64,000 nucleotides of DNA, taken from Piliocolobus tephrosceles. Taxonomy: Eukaryota > Chordata > Mammalia > Primates > Cercopithecidae. Below are positions 9,851 to 20,615 of the stretch, one piece after another. The notes beneath the pieces were generated by a model. It did not search any database. It saw only the letters and a program-made list of their open reading frames with translations, and had not been told where the DNA came from. Position 1 is the stretch's first letter; each line of letters opens with the position of its first letter. Both the position numbers and the translations under genes were made by a program. The DNA lies in the NCBI RefSeq assembly GCF_002776525.5, contig NC_045434.1, positions 193,655,084 through 193,719,083 on the forward strand, in the 5' to 3' direction.

Positions 9851-10122
9851 GGTCTTTGGTCTATTGTCTGAGCTCCTGCAGTGCTGTCAGTCTACTGTTG
9901 CCCATTAGCAGCCAGTTCAGTTGGACACATCCTGAACTTCTTCTTTTACAGCCAGACCTGTGCTAGGTACTGTGGGGTGGGGGTGGGGAGACAGAGGACT
10001 CAGATCCAGTTCCAGCCCTTTTCTAATTCACAGTCTGGTGGTCAAAGAAGACATGGACACGGTCTTAAAATGCTCAGGGCCAAGAAGAACTTAGATATCA
10101 ACTAGTCCAGGAGGTTATCAAA
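9851..10122. other. Unique or old diverged sequence
   Basis: Segment near 9950-10070 resembles an L2/MIR3-like tail (GTGCTAGGTACTGTGG). Nothing else seen. Confidence 0.35.
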
Positions 10123-10123
10123 C

Positions 10124-10449
10124 TCTTTTTTTTTTTTTTCTTTTCTTTCTTTTTTTTTTTTTGAGACAGAGTCTCACTCTGTCACCCAGGTTGGAGTGCT
10201 GTGATATGATCACGGCTCACTGTAGCCTCAACCTCTCCAGTCTCAAGCAATCCTCCCATCTCAGCCTTCCAAGTAGCTGGACTACAGGCATGCACCACCA
10301 TGCCTGGCCAATTTTTTTTTTTTTGTATTTGTAGAGACAGGGTTTCACCATGTTGCTCGGACTGGTCTCGAACTCCTGGGTTTAAGTGATCCTCATGCCT
10401 CAGTCTCCCAAAGTGTTGGTCTCACAGGCATGAGCCACTGTGCCCAGCC
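10124..10449 (-). repeat. Alu (old)
   Basis: Full dimer, diverged, long T tract with C interruptions. Confidence 0.93.
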
Positions 10450-10600
10450 TCAGACTCTTAATCATAGAAGCCCAATGTATGAAACAGAGGGAAGCAAGGC
10501 TGTTCTGAGTGAAGCAGAGGGTGTGGGTGGGTAAGGTGGGGTTGGCCTCCCCTCTCCCTCCCCACCGACCCCCTATGTGGCTTCTTCCAGCTCCTCTAAG
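10450..10600. other. Unique intergenic sequence
   Basis: No repeat recognised. Confidence 0.4.
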
Positions 10601-10604
10601 GAAC

Positions 10605-10755
10605 TATGAGTTGGAAACACTGCCCTAGTTCAAGCTCTTTGCTTTAACCAATGAGAAAACAGTGGACCGGCAAGGGTAAGAGACTGGACCAAGGTCACAG
10701 AACAAGGGAGTGGCTAAGGCTGGATTCAGACCCAGGTCCAACCGACTCCTGGTTT
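10605..10755 (-). repeat. MIR fragment
   Basis: GACCAAGGTCACAGAACAAGG and GGATTCAGACCCAGGTCCAAC, reverse orientation. Confidence 0.75.
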
Positions 10756-10960
10756 GAGGTTCCCTTTGCTCAACCTCAATACTAAAGAGTTGGGACAGAA
10801 CCACCCCTCCCCACCACGACCCACCTCCCCCTGCTCATCCACTCAGCAGAGTTGGAATGGTGATGAGAAACTCAAAGAGGTCCCAAAAGCCTGTAGGAGT
10901 GGGACAGCGAAGAAGGAGCCCATTTTGCACCCCCACATTGGAATGAGGACAGGGATTGGA

Positions 10961-11261
10961 CTTTTTTTTTTTTTTTTTTTGGAGACAGAGTCTCACTCTG
11001 TTGCCCAGGCTGGAGGGTAGTGGCACGATCCCAGCTCACTGCAACCTCTGCCTCCTGGGTTCAAGCAATTCTTCTACCTCAGCCTCCCGAGTAGCTGGGA
11101 CTACAGGCACATGCCACCACGCCTGGCTAATTTTTGTGTTTTTAGTAGAGATGGGGTTTCACCATATTGGCCAGGCTGGTCTCGACTTCCTGACCTCATG
11201 ATCCGTCCACTTTGGCCTCCCAAAGTGCTGGGATTACAGGCACGAGCCGCCGTGTCCAGCC
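10961..11261 (-). repeat. Alu
   Basis: Full-length, T tract at 10961-10979. Confidence 0.95.
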
Positions 11262-11656
11262 CAGGACTGGCCTGTGTCTTTGTTCACTGCTTATCCTTAG
11301 TCTGAGTACAGAGCTCACCACATTGTGAACAATAAAATATTAGTTGAATGAATTAATTTAAGGCAACAGTTCAGGGTAGGAGAAGCTTCTCAGGGGTGGT
11401 GAAATTATCCCTCCAGGTTGACCTCATCCTGATCCCCTGATTCACACAGGGGTTGAACATGTGTCCCAGTGGAAGGTGTGGATACAAAGAGGTGCATGCA
11501 TGTGCGCACCTGTAATATGAACGTATGTGTGCATGTGTATGTTAACAGATGCCAAGAATGAGTCTGTGACAGAGGACAGAATGTCCCCAAGCTGTGGAGG
11601 GTGGGGGGCTGGGTGATGTTTGGGCACACATCCAAGCGTGTGTATGCATGGCCTCT
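11262..11656. other. Unique sequence rich in TGTG/GCATG
   Basis: Short L2/MIR-like tail near 11305-11350 (ACAATAAAATATTAGTTGAA), then GT-rich DNA leading into the dispersed duplication at 11657. Confidence 0.45.
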
Positions 11657-11724
11657 GGGTCACAGGTGCACAGGTGTACAGGTGTGGGCCTATTTGTATG
11701 TGTCTGTGAGGTGTGTGCGAACCG
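11657..11724 (+). repeat. Dispersed duplication, copy A
   Basis: GGGTCACAGG through GGGCCTATTTGTATGTG to AACCG. A close match recurs at 13578-13637. Confidence 0.8.
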
Positions 11725-11819
11725 AATCTGGGCTGGGCTTCCTGCATGTCTTAGTAAAAATTCCCAGCTTCACTGCTTCTTCCTTCTCCTTCTCTTCAGA
11801 GCACTTTCCTGACTATCGC

Positions 11820-11880
11820 AAGAAGCCATTGTGTGACTTTGAGCCAGTCACTTCCCCTCTCTGAGCCTCCATCTCCTCAT
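11820..11880 (+). repeat. MIR fragment, split by two Alus
   Basis: GTGTGACTTTGAGCCAGTCA and CTGAGCCTCCATCTCCTC; continues at 12497-12530 with TTTGTTAAACACG. Confidence 0.7.
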
Positions 11881-12175
11881 TTTTTGTTTGTTTGTTTGCT
11901 TTTGAGACAGGGTCTCACTCTGGCTGGAGTCCAGTGGTGCTATCGTGGTTCACTGCAGCCGCAATATCCCAGGATCAAGTGATCCTCCCACCCCAGTCCC
12001 CTAAATAACTGAGACTACAGGCCTGTGCCACCATACCTGGCCAACTTTTAAGTTTTCTGTAGAGACGGAGTCTCACTATGTTGACCAGACTGGTCTCAGC
12101 TCCTGGGCTCAAGTGATCCTCAGACCTCAACCTTCCAGTGTTGGGATTACAGGCGTGAGCCACCACACCCTAGCC
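11881..12175 (-). repeat. Alu (old J-type)
   Basis: Diverged dimer with a TTTG-rich tail. Confidence 0.9.
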
Positions 12176-12177
12176 CA

Positions 12178-12495
12178 TTTCTTTCTTTCTTTTTTTTTTT
12201 TTTTTTTTTTTTTTGAGGCAGAGTCTCGCTTTGTCACCCAGGCTGGAATGCAGTGGTGCCATCTTGGCTCACTGCAACCTCTGCTTCCCGGGTCAAGTGA
12301 TTCTCCTGCCTCAGCCTCCCGAGTAGCTGGGATTACAGGCACCTGCCACCATGGCCAGCTAATTTTTGTATTTTTAGTAGAGATGGGGTTTCACCATGTT
12401 GGACAGGCTGGTCTCGAACTCCTGACCTCAAGTGATACACCCACCTCAGCCTCCCAAAGTGCTGGGATTACAGGCATGAGCCACTGCGCCTGGCC
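12178..12495 (-). repeat. Alu
   Basis: Full-length, abutting the previous copy. The pair is bounded by ATCTCCTCATTT at about 11871 and 12497. Confidence 0.95.
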
Positions 12496-12534
12496 TATCT
12501 CCTCATTTGTTAAACACGCTCACTTTAAAGTGTT

Positions 12535-12845
12535 TTGTTTTGTTTTGTTTTGTTTTGTTTTATTTTGACAGAGTTTTGCTCTGTCACCCAGGCTGGAGTG
12601 CAGTGGTGCGATCTTGGCTCACTGCAGCCTCTGCCACCTGGGTTCACGCGATTGTCCTGCCTCAGCCTCTTGCGTAGCTGGGACTACAGGCTTGCGCCAC
12701 CACGCCCGGCTAATTTTTGTATTTTTAGTACAGACGCGGTTTCACCATGTTGGCTAGGATGGTCTCTATCTCCTGATCTCGTGATCCACCCTCCTCGGCC
12801 TCCCAAAGTGCTGGGATTATGGGTGTGAGCCACCACTCCTGGCCT
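12535..12845 (-). repeat. Alu with (TTTTG)n tail
   Basis: Flanked by TAAAGTGTTTT duplications (about 12526 and 12845). Confidence 0.95.
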
Positions 12846-12879
12846 AAAGTGTTTTTAATTCATTTAATTGAAATAGCTA

Positions 12880-13170
12880 GCCGGGCGCGGTGGCTCAAGC
12901 CTGTAATCCCAGCACTTTGGGAGGCTGAGACGGGCGGATCACGAGGTCAGGAGATCGAGACTATCCTGGCTAATATGGTGAAACCCCGTCTCTACTAAAA
13001 AATACAAAAAACTAGCCGGGCAAGGTGGCGGGCGCCTGTAGTCCCAGCTACTCAGGAGGCTGAGGCAGGAGAATGGCGTAAACCCGGGAGGCGGAGCTTG
13101 CAGTAAGCTGAGATCCAGCCACTGCACTCCAGCCTGGGCGACAGAGCGAGACTCCGTCTCAAAAAAAAAA
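12880..13170 (+). repeat. AluY, monkey type
   Basis: Carries CTCAAGCCTGTAAT and a GATCCAGCC right arm; GAAATAGCT target duplication on both sides. Young and little diverged. Confidence 0.93.
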
Positions 13171-13577
13171 AAGAAATAGCTATTATTAGAATTTTTCATG
13201 TGCCAAGCACTGCAGAAGGCATATGGATTGAGAACACAAATATAACAACTATAAAGGACAGCAGTGCCTGACATATAATGGACAGTTAGTCAATGATAAT
13301 TCCCCACCCCATCCACCTCCCTTGTTCTTGTCCCTCTTTCAGGAACCAATTCCAATGCACAGCTTCCAGGGATGAGCAATGGAAGAAAGAATGGAATGGA
13401 GCAGGAACTGAGCGAGGGAGCTAATGCAAGATATAGCCGGTAGGTGGCAGCAGCGTCCGTGAAATGAGCCTGGTCTCGGGCAGCCTTGCCTAAATTTCTG
13501 CCAAGCCAAGCTGTTTGATGGTGTGCACGTGTATGAACACAGGTGTACAGGTGTGCATCTGTATGGGTCAGGTGTAT

Positions 13578-13637
13578 GGGTCACAGGTATACAGATGGGG
13601 GCCTATTTGTATGTGGCTGTGACGTACGTGTGAACCG
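13578..13637 (+). repeat. Dispersed duplication, copy B
   Basis: Same order of motifs as 11657-11724, about 1.9 kb away, with a CAGGTGTACAGGTGTG-type unit expanded just before it. Confidence 0.8.
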
Positions 13638-13639
13638 TT

Positions 13640-13800
13640 CCCTGCCGCCCCCACTCTCTAACGCAGCAGTTCTTAAACTTTTGGGTCCTGGACACCTGGA
13701 GCATCCAATGAAGGTTTAGGATCCTGTAGTTAAGTACGAAGTTCGTATTCCATTTAAAAAAGCTCTGGAATCAGCTGTGGACCCCTTGAACATTCTTCTG
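13640..13800. repeat. Probable old hAT (MER5-like) fragment
   Basis: CAGCAGTTCTTAAACTTTTGG opening resembles MER5/Charlie ends; rest is diverged. Confidence 0.4.
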
Positions 13801-13823
13801 GGTAAGGAAATACACCCAAATGT

Positions 13824-13850
13824 ATGTGTGTGTGTGTGTGTGTGTGTGCG
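13824..13850 (+). repeat. (TG)n microsatellite
   Basis: About 12 TG units. Confidence 0.9.
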
Positions 13851-13906
13851 GGGTAGGGGTTGTTCTTTTCAACTCAAACATATAAATAATTACTTTTTTA
13901 AATTTT

Positions 13907-14200
13907 GGGTCGGGCGCGGTGGCTCGCACCTGTAATTCCCACCACTTTGGCAGGCGGAGGCAGGCGGAACACTTGAGCCCAAGAGTTGGAAACAAACCAG
14001 CTTGGGCAACATGGCGAAACTCTGTCTCTACCAAAAAATACAAAAATTAGCCGGGAATGGTGGCACTTGCTTTTAGTTCCAGCTACTCGGGAGGCTGAGG
14101 TGGGGAGGATCACGTGAGCCTGGGAAGCAGGTGGCACAGTGAGCCGAGATCGCGCCACTGCAATCCAGCCTGGAAGACAGAGGAGATCTTGTCTCAAAAA
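13907..14200 (+). repeat. Alu
   Basis: Full-length, with an 'ACAATTTTTTTTT' junction into an antisense L1 tail. Confidence 0.93.
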
Positions 14201-14550
14201 ACAATTTTTTTTTCAAATTTATGGGTCATATGTGAACTTTGGTTACATGTGTGTAATACGTACTGATCAAATCAGGTGTTTAGGGTGTCCATCCCCTGCG
14301 TATAATACATTTTTGTTAAGTATAGTCACTCGACTCTATTATCAAACACTGAATTTATTCCTTCTTACTGTATGTTTGTACCCTTTAACCCAGTTCTCTT
14401 CATCCTCCCCTCTCCCACCACTAGCCCTTCCCAGCCTCTGTTATCTGTCTTCCTACTCCCTATCTTCATGTGATCAAACATTTTAGCTTCCACCTATAAG
14501 TGATAACACATGATATTTGTCTTTTGGTGCCTAGCTTACTTCTCCTTTCT

Positions 14551-14844
14551 TCTCTTTTTTTGAGATGGAGTCTCACTCTGTCACCCAGGCTGGAGTGCAG
14601 TGGCGACATCTCGGCTCACTGCAACTTCTGTCTCCCAGGTTCAAGCGATTCTCCTGCCTCAGCCTCCCAAGTATCCGGGACTACAGGTGCATGCTGCCAC
14701 ACCCGGCTAATTTTTGTATTTTTAGAAGAGATGGGGTTTCACCATGTTGACCAGGCTGGTCTCCAACTCCTGACCTCAGGTGATCCACTGACCTTAGCCT
14801 CCCAAAGTGGTGGGATTACAGGTGTGAGCCACTGTGCCTGGCCT
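14551..14844 (-). repeat. Alu inside the L1
   Basis: Full-length. Confidence 0.95.
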
Positions 14845-15223
14845 TGTGCCTGGCTTATTTCTCTGAAGATAATCACCTCAACTTCCATCCATGTAGCTGC
14901 AAATAACGTGATTTCATTCTTTTTATGGCTAATATTCCATTGTGTATATATAGCACATTTTCTTTATCCAGCCATCCATTGATGAACACAGGTAGATTCT
15001 GTGTCTTTGCTCCTGTTTTGAATAGTGCTACAATAAACATGAGAGTGCAGATATCTCTTTGATAAATTGCTTTCTTTTTCTTTAGGTAGATACCCAGTAG
15101 TGAGCTTGCTGGATCAAATGGTAGTTCTACTTTTAGTTTTTTGACAAATCTCTATACTGTTTTCCCACAACTAGTGGTTGTACTAGCTTATATTCCCAAC
15201 AGTGTATAAGGGTTCGTTTTTCC

Positions 15224-15512
15224 TGGCTAGGTGTGGTGGCTCACGCCTGTAATCCCAGCACTTTGGGAGACTGAGGCAGGTGGATCACCTGAGATCAGGA
15301 GTTTGAGACCAGCCTGACCAACATGGTGAAAGTCCGTCTCTATGAAAAATACAAAAATTGTCCGGGTGTGGTGGCAGACACCTGTAACCCCAGCTACTAG
15401 GGAGGCTGAGGCAGGAGAATCACTTGGACCCAGGAGGCGGAGGTTGCAGTAAGCCAAGATTGCACCATTGCACTCCAGCCTGGGTGGGCTCTGTCTCAAA
15501 GAAAAAAAAAAA
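15224..15512 (+). repeat. Alu inside the L1
   Basis: Full-length, slightly shortened at the 3' end. Confidence 0.94.
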
Positions 15513-15702
15513 AGAGTTCCTTTATTCAACAACTGTTATTTTTTGCCTTTTTAATAATAGCCATTCTGACTAGGGTAAGATGATATGTCATTGTGTTTTT
15601 GACTTGCCTTTCTCTGATGACCAGTGATGCTGAGCATTTTCTTTTCATATATTTGTTGACCATTTGTATGCAAAATGTCTATTCATGTCCTTTGCCCCCC
15701 CC

Positions 15703-16001
15703 TCCTTTTTTTTTTTTTTTTGAGACAGAGTCTCTTGTCACCCGGGCTGGAATGCAATGGCTCAATCTCGGCTCACTGCAACCTCTGTCTCCTGGGTTCA
15801 AGCAATTCTCCTGCCTCAGCCTCCCATGTAGCTGAGATTACAGGCACCCGCTACCATGCCTGGCTAATTTTTGTATATTTTGGTAGAGATGGGGTTTCAC
15901 CATGTTGGCCAGGCTGGTCTTGAACTCCTGAGCTCAAGTGATCCACCTGCCTGGGCCTCCCAAAGTGCTGGGATTACAGACACGAGCCACTGAGCGCAGC
16001 C
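15703..16001 (-). repeat. Alu
   Basis: First of five minus-strand Alus in a row (15703-17129). Confidence 0.95.
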
Positions 16002-16330
16002 CTTTTTTTTTTTTTTTTTTTTTTTTCTTTTTTGAGATGAAGTCTGGCTCTGTTGCCCAGGCTGGGAGTGCAATGGAGTGATCTTGGCTCACCGCAACTT
16101 CCACCTCCCAGGGTTCAAGCTCTTCTCCTGCCTCAGCCTCCTGAGTAGCTGGGATTACAGGTGCGCGCCACTGCACCCAGCTAATTTTTTGTATTTTTAG
16201 TAGAGACAGGGTTTCACCATGTTGGTCAGGTTGGTCTTAAACTCCTGGTAAACTCCTTAAACTCAGGTAATCCGCTTACCTCGGCTTCCCAAAGTACTAG
16301 GATTATAGGCATGAGCCACCACACCCGGCC
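16002..16330 (-). repeat. Alu
   Basis: Contains a short local duplication (AAACTCCTGGTAAACTCCTT) near 16238. Confidence 0.94.
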
Positions 16331-16497
16331 ATTTTTTTTTTTTTTTTTCAATAGTTAAGGTCTCACTCTGTCACCAAGGCTGGAGTGCAGTGGTGTGATC
16401 TTACTCACTGCAGCCTTGAACTCTTGAACTCTTGGGCTCAAGGGAGCCTCCAAAGTAGCTGAGTCTACAAGCATGTGAGCCACCATGCCCAGCTAAT
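16331..16497 (-). repeat. Alu, partial and diverged
   Basis: T tract and right arm only, with a GAACTCTTGAACTCTTGGG local repeat. Confidence 0.85.
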
Positions 16498-16507
16498 CTT
16501 TACTCGT

Positions 16508-16532
16508 TTTATTTATTTATTTATTTATTTTT
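16508..16532 (+). repeat. (TTTA)n microsatellite
   Basis: Tail of the next Alu. Confidence 0.85.
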
Positions 16533-16818
16533 GAGATGGAATTTAGCTCTTGTTGCCCAGGCTGGAGTGCAATGGTGCGATCTCAGCTCACCGCAACCTC
16601 CGCCTCCCGGGTTCAAGCGATTCTCCTGCCTCAGGCTCCCGAGTAGCTGGGATTACAGGCATGAGCCACCACGTCCGGCTAATTTTGTATTTTTAGTAGA
16701 GATGGGGTTTCTCCATGTTAGTCAGGCTGATCTTAAACTCCTGACCTCAGGTGATCTGCCCGCCTTGGCCTCCCAAAGTGCCCCTCACATTACAGATGTG
16801 AGTCACTGCGCCCGGCCA
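16531..16818 (-). repeat. Alu
   Basis: Full-length. Confidence 0.95.
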
Positions 16819-16830
16819 GGTTTCTCAGTT

Positions 16831-17129
16831 TCTTTTTTTTTTGAGACGGAGTCTCGCTCTGCCGCCCAGGCTGGAGTGCAGTGGCTGGATCTCAGCTCAC
16901 TGCAAGCTCCGCCTCCCGGGTTCACGCCATTCTCCTGCCTCAGCCTCCCGAGTAGCTGGGACTACAGGCGCCCGCCACGTCGCCCGGCTGGTTTTTTGTA
17001 TTTCTTTTTTTAGTAGAGACGGGGGTTTCACCGTGTTAGCCAGGATGGTCTCGATCTCCTGACCTCGTGATCCGCCCGTCTCGGCCTCCCAAAGTGCTGG
17101 GATTACAGGCTTAAACCACCGCGCCCGGC
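16831..17129 (-). repeat. AluY, monkey type
   Basis: Has GGCTGGATCTCAGCTC and ACAGGCTTAAACC markers; TCTCAGTTTCT duplicated on both sides. Confidence 0.93.
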
Positions 17130-17884
17130 CTCTCAGTTTCTATAATGAGCACATATTCTTTGATACAGGACTAAGAAACCTCATAAATATCATTGAAGAA
17201 AAAACCTAAATGTTCTTTTCCCCCAGTCTTTCCTTTCTCCCTTAGGGAGGATGGGGTTCCTATGTGTTTGGTGGTGCTGTGGGGTCCCCAGCAGTCTAGA
17301 GAGAGAGAGAGAGAGCAGGCAGGTCTTGCTCAGGTGAGGCACCCTGATAGCAATTGTAGATCCAGGCAGGGATCCAAGAGTGTAGCTAGAGCCAGCAGAG
17401 AAGGCTTCCTGGAGGCAGAGGCAGTGAAGCTGACCTGGAAGGGTGATGAAGTTGGCACAAGACAGGAATCTGCTCTGCCTGCTCCCTCACTGAGAACTGC
17501 TGCCCTGAGCTGGACTTCAGCAGTGCTCTTCCTGTAGTGGGTCTCCTTCCCCCTCAAGAGAGTTTGAGGTGACAGGCCAGGAAGTTGGAACTTAGATTCC
17601 TAGGGTCACCCGTTGGAAAGGGGCCCGAGAAATCATCTGATTTTCCATGCAAGTAGGAACTATGGAAGGTTTAAGGCAGAGTGTTTTCCCCCATCAATAA
17701 GAATGTACCCTAGTTCCCATGCACAGGTGTGTCTCATTGGACCCTCAAGAGAGTCCTGGTAAATACATTGTTTTAAATATTATTGTTATCTTTTTCAAAA
17801 GAGGAAAGTGAGGCCCAAAGTGGTCAAACGGATAAGGTTTTCCTCAGGGTGTACACAAAGGTGAATAAAAAAATCTCTGGATAG
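17130..17884. other. Unique intergenic sequence
   Basis: Includes (GA)n at 17297-17315, a CR1/L3- or L2-like GGCTTCCTGGAGGCAGAGGC segment near 17400, and a short MIR-like AGAGGAAAGTGAGGCCCAAAG near 17800. Confidence 0.45.
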
Positions 17885-18183
17885 GCTGGGCACGGTGGCT
17901 CTCACCTGTAATCCCAGTACTTTGGGAGGCAGAGGCGGGCGGATCACTTGAGGTCAGGAGTTCGAGACCAGCCTGGCCAGCATGGTGAGACCCCCCCCCC
18001 CCCTCTCCTCAAAAAATAAAAACTAGCCGGGCATGGTGGCGCATGCCTGTAATCCCAGCTACTCAGGAGGCTGAGGCAGGAGAAACGATTGAACCCAAGA
18101 GGTGGAGGTTGTGGTGAGATGAGATGGCGTCACTGTACTCCAGCCTGGACAACAGAGCAAGACTCCCTCTCAAAAAAAAAAAA
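17884..18183 (+). repeat. Alu with internal poly(C)
   Basis: A run of about 14 C at 17990-18003 replaces the usual CCCGTCTCTAC centre. Confidence 0.93.
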
Positions 18184-19035
18184 AATCTCTGTATACCTTC
18201 ACATCAACACCGAGATGCTCTCACTCATGCTGTGTGCTCACACCACACACACACACACTCTCTCATCTTCACAGCTGTCCTTCCCAGCTTTGGTGGGAGT
18301 TGGCTGTGACTACAGCTGTCAGGCCTCTGTAAAGTCTTCTTGACTCAGTCTCTATGAGCAGAGTGGGGCCAAGAAGCCACCCCAACCCCCACCCCCGGGC
18401 AGCCTGGCCGCCCTGGCCCTGCCCACACAGCCTGCCCTGAGGCATGCTGAGATCCTAGTCTGTGTCAGGGCTGTCCATCTGCCTTGGTGCTCATCACCTT
18501 GACATGAACAGGCCTCAAGGTGGGTGGCCCTAGGTTGAGGACTTTGAAGGGAAGTTGCCCCAGGGGTGGGGGAGGCTCCAGGCTCTGGTGGCCTCGTAAG
18601 GATGGGTCACATGTGATGGAAAACAGGTCTGGGTCAGGAAAGAATTGCCTTCCTGGGAGTTACTTATTAACCACAGGAGCCAGCGACTATTTGAGAACAC
18701 TGAGGAGGCGGAGGTCTCCTGGGGCACAAGGTTCTAACTCCCACCCCAGGGTCACCTTGAATGCACACAGGGGAGGTCTGGTACTTCTATGGCCTGAAGG
18801 AAGGGTCACTGAGGGGCAGAGAGATGGGAGAGATTTAGTGGAGCCCCAAGAGGCATGTGGGGTAGGCAGGGCTCTGGAGGACACGGGAGTTAGACTAGGA
18901 GAGTGGCGGGGGCGCAGGGAAGGGGAGGAGCCAGTTCGGAGGGTGGAAGGGGAGTGGAGCACAGAGGCCTGGTTTGGTTCAGAGCTCACTCTAGGAAATG
19001 CCTGCCTGTGTGTCTGTCTCTCCCATTACAATAGG
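18184..19035. other. Unique intergenic sequence
   Basis: (CA)n at 18243-18258 and a C-rich block at 18375-18430 that could form a G-quadruplex on the minus strand. The 176-codon plus-strand frame at 18520 has no recognisable domain. Confidence 0.5.
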
Positions 19036-19342
19036 GCTTTTTTTTTTTGAGACAGTCTTGCTCTGTTGCCCAGGCTGGAGTGCAGTGGCGCGATCTCGGC
19101 TCACTGAAACCTCCGCTCACTGCAACCACTGCCTCCCGGGTTCAAGCTATTCTCTGCCTCAGCCTCCCGAGTAGCTGGGATTACAAGCACCCACTACCAT
19201 GCCTGGCTAATTTTTGCATTTTTAGTAGAGACGGGGGTTTCACGATCTTGGCCAGGCTGGTCTTGAACTCCTGACCTTATGATCCACCTGCCTTAGCCTC
19301 CCAAAGTGCTGAGATTACAGGTATGAGCCACCACACCCGGTC
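19036..19342 (-). repeat. Alu
   Basis: Full-length with a small local duplication in the right arm (CACTGAAACC..CACTGCAACC). Confidence 0.94.
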
Positions 19343-19354
19343 CAAACTAGGGTT

Positions 19355-19680
19355 CTTTTTTTTTTTTTTTTTTTTTTTGAGACGGAGTCTCGCTCTGTCG
19401 CCCAGGCTGGAGTGCAGTGGCCAGATCTCAGCTCACTGCAAGCTCCGCCTCCCGGGTTTACGCCATTCTCCTGCCTCAGCCTCCCGAGTAGCTGGGACTA
19501 CAGGCGCCCGCCACCTCACCTGGCTAGTTTGTTTTTTTTTTTTTTTTTTTTTTGTATTTTTTAGTAGAGACGGGGTTTCACTGTGTTAGCCAGGATGGTC
19601 TCCATCTGCTGACCTCGTGATCCGCCCGTCTCGGCCTCCCAAAGTGCTGGGATTACAGGCTTGAGCCACCGCGCCCGGCC
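19355..19680 (-). repeat. AluY, monkey type
   Basis: Carries the CCAGATCTCAGCTC and ACAGGCTTGAGCC markers. AAACTAGGGTTCTT is duplicated on both sides. Confidence 0.94.
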
Positions 19681-19832
19681 CAAACTAGGGTTCTTAAGGA
19701 CAACATTGCCTCTCCCTCTGAGACAGGTCCTCAGGGCAGAGCCAGACTTCCCCATAGGCTTATGTGACCCCCCAGGCTGGGGCCTCCTTACAAGAGAACC
19801 TGGCAGAGGTGAGCCAACAAAACAGCCAGAGA

Positions 19833-20531
19833 GGCCGGGCGTGGTGGCTCAAGCCTGTAATCCCAGCACTTTGGGAGGCCGAGACGGGCGGATCACGAGG
19901 TCAGGAGATCGAGACCATCCTGGCTAACACGGTGAAACCCCGTCTCTACTAAAAAATACAAAAAACTAGCCGGGCGTGGTGGCGGGCGCCTGTAGTCCCA
20001 GCTACTCGGGAGGCTGAGGCAGGAGAATGGCGGGAACCCGGGAGGCGGAGCTTGCAGTGAGCTGAGATCCGGCCACTGCACTCCAGCCCAGGCGGCAGAG
20101 CGAGACTCCGTCTCAAAAAAAAAAAAAAAAANNNNNNNNNNNNNNNNNNNNNNNNNNNNNNNNNNNNNNNNNNNNNNNNNNNNNNNNNNNNNNNNNNNNN
20201 NNNNNNNNNNNNNNNNNNNNNNNNNNNNNNNNNNNNNNNNNNNNNNNNNNNNNNNNNNNNNNNNNNNNNNNNNNNNNNNNNNNNNNNNNNNNNNNNNNNN
20301 NNNNNNNNNNNNNNNNNNNNNNNNNNNNNNNNNNNNNNNNNNNNNNNNNNNNNNNNNNNNNNNNNNNNNNNNNNNNNNNNNNNNNNNNNNNNNNNNNNNN
20401 NNNNNNNNNNNNNNNNNNNNNNNNNNNNNNNNNNNNNNNNNNNNNNNNNNNNNNNNNNNNNNNNNNNNNNNNNNNNNNNNNNNNNNNNNNNNNNNNNNNN
20501 NNNNNNNNNNNNNNNNNNNNNNNNNNNNNNN

Positions 20532-20568
<37 letters not shown>
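19833..20568 (+). repeat. AluY, monkey type, with an assembly gap in its tail
   Basis: Inserted beside the OPRD1 distal poly(A) site. Perfect 16-base target duplications at 19817-19832 and 20569-20584 prove a single insertion. The tail holds 400 N, so its true length is unknown. Confidence 0.95.
20132..20531. other. Assembly gap (400 N)
   Basis: Flanked on both sides by poly(A). Confidence 0.99.
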
Positions 20569-20570
<2 letters not shown>

Positions 20571-20609
20571 AAAACAGCCAGAGATGGAGACACTGAGAAG
20601 AGGGCTCGC

Positions 20610-20615
20610 TTTATT
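20610..20615 (-). terminator. OPRD1: Distal polyadenylation signal AATAAA of OPRD1
   Basis: Minus-strand AATAAAG in non-repeat sequence, followed 15-25 bases on by a plausible cleavage zone near 20585-20595 and then GT/T-rich sequence. It lies about 7.9 kb after the stop codon, near the end of the long human transcript. A monkey-type AluY has inserted just beyond it. Confidence 0.65.

Larger units (their letters stand above)
14203..15702 (-). repeat. L1 3' end, antisense, cut by two Alus
   Basis: The reverse strand gives the L1 ORF2 C-terminal and 3' UTR succession. Visible pieces are 14203-14550, 14845-15223 and 15513-15702, for example GGCTAATATTCCATTGTGTA and AAATGTCTATTCATGTCCTT. It is 5' truncated, coding-dead and old. 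No intact ORF. Confidence 0.9.

Noticed and set aside
16531..17013. Long frames reading through Alus (many sites, with VAQAGVQW-type peptides)
   Set aside because: These are standard Alu-antisense translations with no splice sites tying them to a gene.
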